Under the pieces are notes generated by a model, which was given only the letters and a program-made list of their open reading frames with translations, ran no database searches and was not told the origin of the DNA. From NCBI RefSeq assembly GCF_020559915.1, contig NZ_JAJCLZ010000039.1, positions 1 through 11,406 on the forward strand: a DNA stretch of 11,406 nt, given 5' to 3'. This document shows, piece after piece, positions 5,417 through 11,406 of this stretch. The position numbers and the translations under genes are program-made. Positions within the stretch are counted from its first letter, which is position 1. Each line of letters opens with the position of its first letter. This DNA comes from Ruminococcus sp. 210702-SL.1.03. GTDB taxonomy: Bacteria > Bacillota > Clostridia > Oscillospirales > Ruminococcaceae.

Positions 5417-8400
5417 TCAGCCGACATATTTCGACAGGGTTTCCTTTTCCTCATCAGTTGCAGGACGCTTTTCAGCTTCAAGTGTTTTCAGTGTTTTGAT
5501 TGCATCGACATTCGCCCTGAACTTTGTCTTAGCACCGCCGTCACCGAGGTTATCATCAGTAATGGTGAAGTTTTCGCCCTTATCGGGTGCAGTTGCTTCC
5601 GGTGTGGGAGCATCGACCTCATCAACAACAGGTGCGACCTCCGGCTCTTTCTCAGCCTGAACAGTCTGCTCACGCTCCAAGCTGTCAATGAAATGGAATG
5701 ACATCAGCATATCGCCATTATCGAGCCGAGAAGTCAGCTCACCGCCGTCAAAAGTCCAGTTCTTCGCACGGTCGAACTCCATGTGGAGGTCTTTGCCCGT
5801 AGGTTCACCGTTTTCATCGAGCTTTCTGGAAGTAAAATCAACGGTGCTTACACCCGTGACGATTCTGCGCTCTCCGATACATTCAGGACGGAGATGATCG
5901 CTGATCTCAAATATCATTCCTGGCTTCAATGACTTTTTGAGCTGAGATAGGTTCTTGACCGTAGGAATATCAGTCTTTTCCGTTTCATGCGCGACAGCAG
6001 GATTATCCGGTTTGACCTCAGCCTTTACAGGCTCAGGCTTCACAGGTTCAGACTTTTCCTTTTCGGGTTCAGCCCTGCCGATATACTCATACAGACCGCT
6101 GTAAAGGAGCTTATCATAGGAGATATTCTCCGTCACAGCGAAACCGCTGCTTTCACGCTGAATGGTGCAATCGTCCGAATAGAACGGGAGTGCGCCCGTC
6201 AGCGAAATAACCTCAGAAACCTCGCCAGTAATCTTGTGACGAAATCGGTCACCGACTTCCACGATCTTGTGGCTCTGCTCCTCAGCCTTTTCCGCTTTGA
6301 GTGCGGCCCTCTCAGCTTTCTGTTCAGCAGAAAGGTAGGTATCGTCCCTGAGCCGTGATTCGGTCATTGTTGCGACATTGTACCACGAATGACGGAATTT
6401 TTCGCCGTTCTCAAAGCTGAATGTGATACCCTGAGAATTATAGTCAACGAGTGAGATCTTGCCCTCACCGCTGTGTCCGCCTGTGCCATACTCCTTTTTC
6501 AAGAAATCGGCAAGCTGCTGGATAGTCGGGTGCTTTTCTTCGTAGAAGTCCTGCACACGGAGCTTGCCGTGAACAAAGCCAGTTCCACGGTCGATCTCGG
6601 CGGCAAGTGCTTCATAGACCTGAACACCGTCCACCACCGGACCTTTTGCAAACTCGGACTTAGGCTTTTCTTTTGCTGGCTTTGAAGATGTCAGCGGTTC
6701 GGGATCGCCAAACAAAGAAAGCTGTTCGCCCTGAATATCGGGCTTCTCCCAAAACGGAATATCATCGTTCTGACTCCGCTGAATTTCCTCAATAACAGCA
6801 TCATCGGTGAACAGGGGCTTGTCAATATCCTCTGAAACCGTTGGAGCATCATCGACTGCCATTAGACCAAGCTCATAGGCGGCTCCGTCGATCTCAGCAT
6901 GATGGTTTTCATAGGTGTCGATAGAGATAACGCCCTCGGCATTATCAATGATAACAGTAGCTCCGAGGGAAAGTGCCTTATCCTTGATCTCGTCAAGGCT
7001 CTCGGCATCACCCTTGTATTTCAGCGTAATAGACGGCACATCTTCCGCAGGAGAAGAAGTATCAGAAACATCGGCGGCATCACTCATAAGGTCAACCGTC
7101 TGTTCGTCCTTGCCAGTGTGCCTGTCGATAACCTCATCGGGAACGGATACAAGGTCAGAGAAGTCCAAGTCAGTCAGACCGTTCTCGATCATATCCTCGA
7201 TACTGTCAAATTGCTCTGTATCGAATACCTCGCCGTCAAATTCGTGAGTGAACTTGAAATCCACAAGGTCAGCCGTCACCTGAATGGGCAGCTCATCATC
7301 GGTCAGAGTGGTAAACGCAAGACCGACATTGTGCAGATCGGAGAAATCAGCACCCTCACGGTACTCTGCTTCGCAAAAATCGTTGATAAGGAACTTTGCC
7401 TTATCAAGCGGAGTCTCGAAAGTATGCTGAAAATCCATGATCTCCACGGGCTTGTCGGGGTTATGCTCAAGCATCGCAGTACGCAGGAGTGCGGGGAAAG
7501 TGGTCATCTCACGGTAAGGCTCAATCTCCATTTTATCGCCACGGTTATAGATACCGCAGACGGGATCGCCGTCATAGAACAGTTCACCGACCTTATCGCC
7601 GTCAGCGATTGCCAGTTTCCATGTGCCACGCTCCGTTTCGGCAGATTCGCAGTCAGTCCCGAAGAACTTGTCAACGACCTGCTGTAATGTCTGGAGCTTC
7701 TCAGCTTCACGCTTCGGAGGGTTCAGCTCAAATGCCTGTTCAATCAGGACAGTATATCCAGCTTCTCTCAGCTTGTCGGAGTATTCGTCCTTGACATGAG
7801 CCGGAAAACCGACCATAGGCTGCCCATTTTTGGAGAGCATACGCAGTCCGAGGACTTCCGCACCGATCTCCGCATTTTTGCCGTGCATCTCGTAGAAGTC
7901 ACCGACCTTGCGGAGCGATACCGGACCTTTATCTTCGGGTTCAGCCTTTTCAGCCTGCTGTCCGCCCTTGCTGATGATCTCAAAGCCCTTTTCCTCCATA
8001 TCCTGCTGCCAGCCGTCATACGCAAGAACATCGGAAGTACCGAGAAGGATACCGCCGTAGTCGGGTGCGTCAAGGTCTTTCAGGGAAATGCTCTTGTCGC
8101 TGATCTTCTCGACCTCACGGTGAGCGCCGTCATACATGATAATATCACCGACTGCAAGATCGGACACCTTTGCAGTTTCGGGCTTTTTCTGCACAAGCTC
8201 CTTTTCACGGAAGAACTCAGGCATTTTGGTAAAGCCGAAGCTGTCACAGAAATACGCTGTATCCTTGCCGTCAACGGAAATGACGATAACATCGGAAACT
8301 GAAAGAGAATGACCTCTGAAATCTTCGGGGTGATTGGTATTGAACTGAGCAAAGAGAGCTTCAAGAGTAGCATTGCCCCTGAACTCTCCGACTTCGCCCT

Positions 8401-11377
8401 CATAGACAAGCTCATAATCGTCCTTGTTGAGCTGAACACCGTCATTTTTGAGCTGTTCCATACCCTCAAAGCGGATACCGTGATACTTGTCACCGCCGGG
8501 GAGCTGATAAATCTGAAAAGTTCCTTTCTGCTCAGGTTCAGGACGTTCGCCCTCCTTGAAGAAAACAAACGGCATATACTTTTCGATTGCTTTTTCCATC
8601 GGAAGATGATCTCTGGTGATATTCACAGAAGTAGTCATATCGGCATTGTTAAGCAGTTGATAATACTGTTCTTCTGTTGACAGCCTGTTCCATCTCTCAA
8701 AAAACTGCTTTCGGGCAGACTGCGCCTGTTCCTGAATACGCTGCATATCTTTCTCCGAGAGAGTATCGTCATAAATAGATACAACGCCCTCCTCGGAAAT
8801 ATGAGCAACAGTAGGATAATCGTGAGTTTCGGGATCAGTACGGGATACATCATAAGCCGTAATACCATTTCCTAACAGACCGAAGTGGATAGAGCTTTCA
8901 GGCTCAAAAGTTACATGATACTTTTCCTTTGCGATGATAGCAAATACCTGTTCGGTCTGAGCTTCATCACCAAGAATACCATAGAGAGCCTTTTTGATAC
9001 GGTTGAGCTTCGGCTTATTGTCGCCTTTCTCCCAATCTGCCATAGCTGCGCCGCCAAAAGCGTTAAGCAGGTCAGCGATTTTTGTATCTTCAATATCGGG
9101 TACAGCCGCCTGAATATCATCACGAACCCACCAGAAAGCGAGGTCATTGAACTCCTCATGGGTGCGGTCAATGAAAGCCTGCCCGATCTCCTCAAAGGAA
9201 ACAAAACGCTCCATACCGCCGAAACTGCACATAAAGCCGTCCTCAGTCCTCTCCGTATGCAGGGAGTGACGGAGGTTTTCAGCATAATAATAGGTGCGGT
9301 CTGAGATCTCGCCCTGTTCAAAGATAAACTCAATATCTGTGGCCCCGCTGCCCTCTAACAGGCCGAGGGCAAGCTCACGGCGAATATCCTCACCGTCATG
9401 ATAACGCTGGGCAAGGTCATAGAGTGCAGGCTCAGAAAGATGATAGCCGAAAGCAGCCTTGTCGTTGGGCTTATGCTTATCAAGATAACCGCTGTCAAAC
9501 AGAGGGTAAGCCATGTCCTCCCACTCATCGCTGGACAGTGTACGCTCCGCAATGAACTTTGCAAGGTCAGCCTGGGAGAATAAAACTTCTTCCTCTGTCG
9601 GCACTCTGCTTGCGTTCTCTCTGTCGATAACAGCCTGCTTATGGGCAGTCAGGAAATCAGCAACATCGGACTCCTGCAAAGCATTATGCAGAATTTCGTC
9701 ATACGCCTGAATATCCTCAGCCGTGAAAGTTTCGTCAATGCTGTCGATCTGTCCTCTTGTAACATCACCGACAAACATTGCGGTAATAGCCGCCCTCTGC
9801 TCATCGGAGAAATCGTGCTGAGAAAAGAAGTCCGAAAGCTCGATACTGCGGTCAAAACTTGACTTTGCTTCAAGCATATCATTCAGTTTGGAGTTTTCGC
9901 CATATCTTTCAGCCGGAGCCTGAGCGATATACGCATTGACAAGTGAGAGCATTTCACCGAACTGAGCTTCATCATATCTGCGGTCAAAAAAGTCAGCAAG
10001 ATTCAGCTTCATATCCTCAACGGCAAGACGATGAACAACGGGAGATAATGCTACCATCTGTTCCATTGGCAGACCGAGGTCTGTCATATTGCGGAGCATA
10101 CCGACCTCACGGACAGCGTTCTCCAATGCTCTATGAAATGCAGGAGCATTTTCCTTATCGACCGCAAAAGCTACCTTGCCGTCACGAACAACAGCGTGAT
10201 AGCTCACACTTGTTTCAAGGAAAGGCTTGACCTCTCCGAACTGTTCAGGCGTGAGTTTGCTCATATAATAATGGGTATCACGGTTCGCTCGATAGTCACG
10301 GTTGCCGACTTCCTGCGCCTTATCGGGACTTGCAAACTGCTTACGCATATTCACAACCTCGTCCCTGATGTTGCGGACTGCAAAGAGATCAGCGTGACTA
10401 ACCGTCAGCGTACCCTTGCCGGACGGATAGACTCTGCCCGAAAACTGCATACCACGGGCTTTCATGATCTCAGCCATTTTCAGCACAAGGTCACGGTCAG
10501 CGGAGAGGTACTCCTTCTGCGGGATATAACGATACTCCGCACTTCCGAAGATGTTTTTTTCGGGCGGAGAGTAAGGTCTGTTGGATTTTGTAATGCTCAC
10601 ATTGCCGAGGATATTTCTCAGCCAGTCGGTGTCCTTATCATTTACCGCCATACGAACAGTACCGTTCATTTCATAGGCATAGTAATTGATACCCGATCTT
10701 TCAAGTGTGTCTCGCACACGCTGAAAGTCTGCAAGCTGCATAGAAATCAGCGACTTGTCTCTGTTATCAGTCGCATCATTCCACATTCTGTTGCCGAATG
10801 TAATAAGGTCAGCCACGCTGTCAACCTCCTTTTTCTCAGTCTCATGTTCTACTGCTTTTGGGATACCACGAAGCATATCATTCCAGTCTTTATATGTATC
10901 GGGAGTGATAACACGCTTCATGTCGGGATACTGCTCCTGCAAACGCTGGGCAAAATCATTGCCTGCGGTATCATTGTCGGAGCATAAAAATACATTCTCA
11001 GGAGAGATATTGTGCCTGAGCATTGTATCAAGCACGATATTCGGCTTCACGCCCATCATGGAAACGAGCCTGCAATCGGTTAGCTCTTTATCGTGCATTT
11101 GCAGATAGGAGAGCATATCAATAGCCGACTCAAAGAAAAAAGCCTTTTCGCCCGTGCCACGGACTACTTCAAAGCCGTGTCCTGCTGCCGAGCCTGTTGC
11201 AATTCCTTTGAATTTGTATTCTGTTGATGTGCCGACCTTTTCAGCACCGATGATCTTGCCCTGATCGTCATAGTATTTGAAAAGGACATTTCCTGTCTTT
11301 TCTTCCTGAGCGATCACGCCCTGTCTCACAAGTGAAGCCACAAGGTCATAGTGATATAGTATAATAAAACTTGACAC
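5417..11377 (-). CDS. Giant polyvalent protein (Toprim + YodL + MutS-I-like + accessory domains), truncated at both ends
   Basis: 1,986-codon open frame from a conjugative-element polyvalent protein, a family thought to protect and process incoming element DNA. Order: DUF3991/Toprim remnant 9-170 (Glu83 in FFESAID; acidic SDNDTAG at 133-139); three related beta-hairpin modules about 213-420; helical segments 440-760; YodL domain about 953-1057 (ends GHSLSVSDVIVISVDG); a VGDII module 1071-1125; MutS-I-like domain 1153-1214 (RKVGDFYEMHG, QPMVGFPAH); acidic stretch 1320-1450; KKEYGTGGH module 1600-1675; a second VGDRF module 1703-1767; LKPGMIFEI module 1807-1900; lead-in to methylase 1935-1986. 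The frame ends at TGA 5417-5419 exactly where YVGWG needs Trp; the next codons continue the homology. At the other end, homology starts at Tyr10; residues 1-9 come from unrelated DNA. GTG 11377 with GAGG five bases upstream is only the best available start. Probably a pseudogene, though the middle has no other stop or frameshift. Confidence 0.85.
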   Translation of the reverse strand: MSSFIILYHYDLVASLVRQGVIAQEEKTGNVLFKYYDDQGKIIGAEKVGTSTEYKFKGIATGSAAGHGFEVVRGTGEKAFFFESAIDMLSYLQMHDKELTDCRLVSMMGVKPNIVLDTMLRHNISPENVFLCSDNDTAGNDFAQRLQEQYPDMKRVITPDTYKDWNDMLRGIPKAVEHETEKKEVDSVADLITFGNRMWNDATDNRDKSLISMQLADFQRVRDTLERSGINYYAYEMNGTVRMAVNDKDTDWLRNILGNVSITKSNRPYSPPEKNIFGSAEYRYIPQKEYLSADRDLVLKMAEIMKARGMQFSGRVYPSGKGTLTVSHADLFAVRNIRDEVVNMRKQFASPDKAQEVGNRDYRANRDTHYYMSKLTPEQFGEVKPFLETSVSYHAVVRDGKVAFAVDKENAPAFHRALENAVREVGMLRNMTDLGLPMEQMVALSPVVHRLAVEDMKLNLADFFDRRYDEAQFGEMLSLVNAYIAQAPAERYGENSKLNDMLEAKSSFDRSIELSDFFSQHDFSDEQRAAITAMFVGDVTRGQIDSIDETFTAEDIQAYDEILHNALQESDVADFLTAHKQAVIDRENASRVPTEEEVLFSQADLAKFIAERTLSSDEWEDMAYPLFDSGYLDKHKPNDKAAFGYHLSEPALYDLAQRYHDGEDIRRELALGLLEGSGATDIEFIFEQGEISDRTYYYAENLRHSLHTERTEDGFMCSFGGMERFVSFEEIGQAFIDRTHEEFNDLAFWWVRDDIQAAVPDIEDTKIADLLNAFGGAAMADWEKGDNKPKLNRIKKALYGILGDEAQTEQVFAIIAKEKYHVTFEPESSIHFGLLGNGITAYDVSRTDPETHDYPTVAHISEEGVVSIYDDTLSEKDMQRIQEQAQSARKQFFERWNRLSTEEQYYQLLNNADMTTSVNITRDHLPMEKAIEKYMPFVFFKEGERPEPEQKGTFQIYQLPGGDKYHGIRFEGMEQLKNDGVQLNKDDYELVYEGEVGEFRGNATLEALFAQFNTNHPEDFRGHSLSVSDVIVISVDGKDTAYFCDSFGFTKMPEFFREKELVQKKPETAKVSDLAVGDIIMYDGAHREVEKISDKSISLKDLDAPDYGGILLGTSDVLAYDGWQQDMEEKGFEIISKGGQQAEKAEPEDKGPVSLRKVGDFYEMHGKNAEIGAEVLGLRMLSKNGQPMVGFPAHVKDEYSDKLREAGYTVLIEQAFELNPPKREAEKLQTLQQVVDKFFGTDCESAETERGTWKLAIADGDKVGELFYDGDPVCGIYNRGDKMEIEPYREMTTFPALLRTAMLEHNPDKPVEIMDFQHTFETPLDKAKFLINDFCEAEYREGADFSDLHNVGLAFTTLTDDELPIQVTADLVDFKFTHEFDGEVFDTEQFDSIEDMIENGLTDLDFSDLVSVPDEVIDRHTGKDEQTVDLMSDAADVSDTSSPAEDVPSITLKYKGDAESLDEIKDKALSLGATVIIDNAEGVISIDTYENHHAEIDGAAYELGLMAVDDAPTVSEDIDKPLFTDDAVIEEIQRSQNDDIPFWEKPDIQGEQLSLFGDPEPLTSSKPAKEKPKSEFAKGPVVDGVQVYEALAAEIDRGTGFVHGKLRVQDFYEEKHPTIQQLADFLKKEYGTGGHSGEGKISLVDYNSQGITFSFENGEKFRHSWYNVATMTESRLRDDTYLSAEQKAERAALKAEKAEEQSHKIVEVGDRFRHKITGEVSEVISLTGALPFYSDDCTIQRESSGFAVTENISYDKLLYSGLYEYIGRAEPEKEKSEPVKPEPVKAEVKPDNPAVAHETEKTDIPTVKNLSQLKKSLKPGMIFEISDHLRPECIGERRIVTGVSTVDFTSRKLDENGEPTGKDLHMEFDRAKNWTFDGGELTSRLDNGDMLMSFHFIDSLEREQTVQAEKEPEVAPVVDEVDAPTPEATAPDKGENFTITDDNLGDGGAKTKFRANVDAIKTLKTLEAEKRPATDEEKETLSKYVG

Positions 11378-11406
11378 TCCAACCTCAAAGAAGTAAAATA
11401 GAAAGA
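11351..11406. other. Foreign sequence joined to the truncated 5' end of the polyvalent gene
   Basis: The Toprim/DUF3991 frame is recognisable from YDLVASLVRQG (base 11350 downwards). Upstream, the family normally has about a hundred or more further residues, but here the frame gives only SSFIILYH and an AT-rich stretch. This indicates a second insertion or deletion junction near 11350, or less likely an assembly joint. What lies further right is outside the window. Confidence 0.5.
11371..11399 (+). promoter_or_regulatory. Promoter pointing out of the window to the right
   Basis: Consensus TTGACA (11371-11376), a 17-base spacer and TAAAAT (11394-11399). It faces away from the truncated polyvalent gene and would serve a plus-strand gene beyond the window, presumably the first gene of whatever replaced the 5' end of the polyvalent gene. 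Confidence 0.6.

Noticed and set aside
5417..5419. Genetic code in which TGA means Trp
   Set aside because: The long frame contains no other TGA and uses TGG for Trp; neighbouring genes end in TAA and give no support for recoding.
10133..10987. Long plus-strand open frame (284 codons), and another at 6899-7687 (262 codons), antisense to the giant gene
   Set aside because: They mirror the opposite strand's codon bias, lack ribosome binding sites and show no recognisable motif, while the minus-strand frame has clear domain homology.
1..11406. CRISPR arrays, tRNA or rRNA genes, insertion-sequence transposases
   Set aside because: No regularly spaced direct repeats, no tRNA or rRNA signature and no DDE or HUH transposase were seen; the only recombinase is the large serine type.

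Overview
The window looks like a piece of a gut-type Clostridia genome (Bacillota; Oscillospirales/Ruminococcus-like by gene style and moderate GC, an inference) made of mobile elements nested inside one another. No housekeeping gene is present.

Left part, 1 to about 4,970: the recombinase end of an integrative and mobilizable element (IME) of the Tn4451/TnpX type. On the minus strand lie a MOBP relaxase (3' end outside the window) and, upstream of it, a MobC-like relaxosome protein that overlaps the relaxase by 199 bases. About 950 bases of hairpin-rich, then AT-rich DNA (1,519-2,465) separate this mobilization pair from a plus-strand group: a small unrecognised acidic-tailed protein, a TnpW-like small protein, and a 554-residue large serine recombinase. 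The non-coding stretch is the natural place for oriT and carries hairpins sharing a 10-base repeat. The plus-strand group has two well-formed sigma-A-type promoters, both covered by dyad symmetries.

Right part, about 4,980 to 11,350 (minus strand): the middle of one giant 'polyvalent protein' gene of the kind carried by Tn1549-like conjugative elements: Toprim domain, a long run of small accessory domains (YodL, MutS-I-like, others), then the start of an N6-adenine DNA methylase that in the family leads into an SNF2 helicase. This gene appears damaged three ways. A TGA replaces the conserved Trp codon of its YVGWG motif. The IME cuts it just after methylase motif IV. At the other end its reading frame stops resembling the family at about 11,350, where unrelated sequence with a promoter pointing out of the window begins.

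Taken together: a mobilizable element has integrated into a resident conjugative element and disabled its methylase/helicase/Toprim protein. The IME would excise and integrate with its own recombinase, nick at its own oriT with MobC plus relaxase, and borrow a mating channel from a co-resident conjugative element. Homology statements come from recognising motifs by eye; no database was searched.
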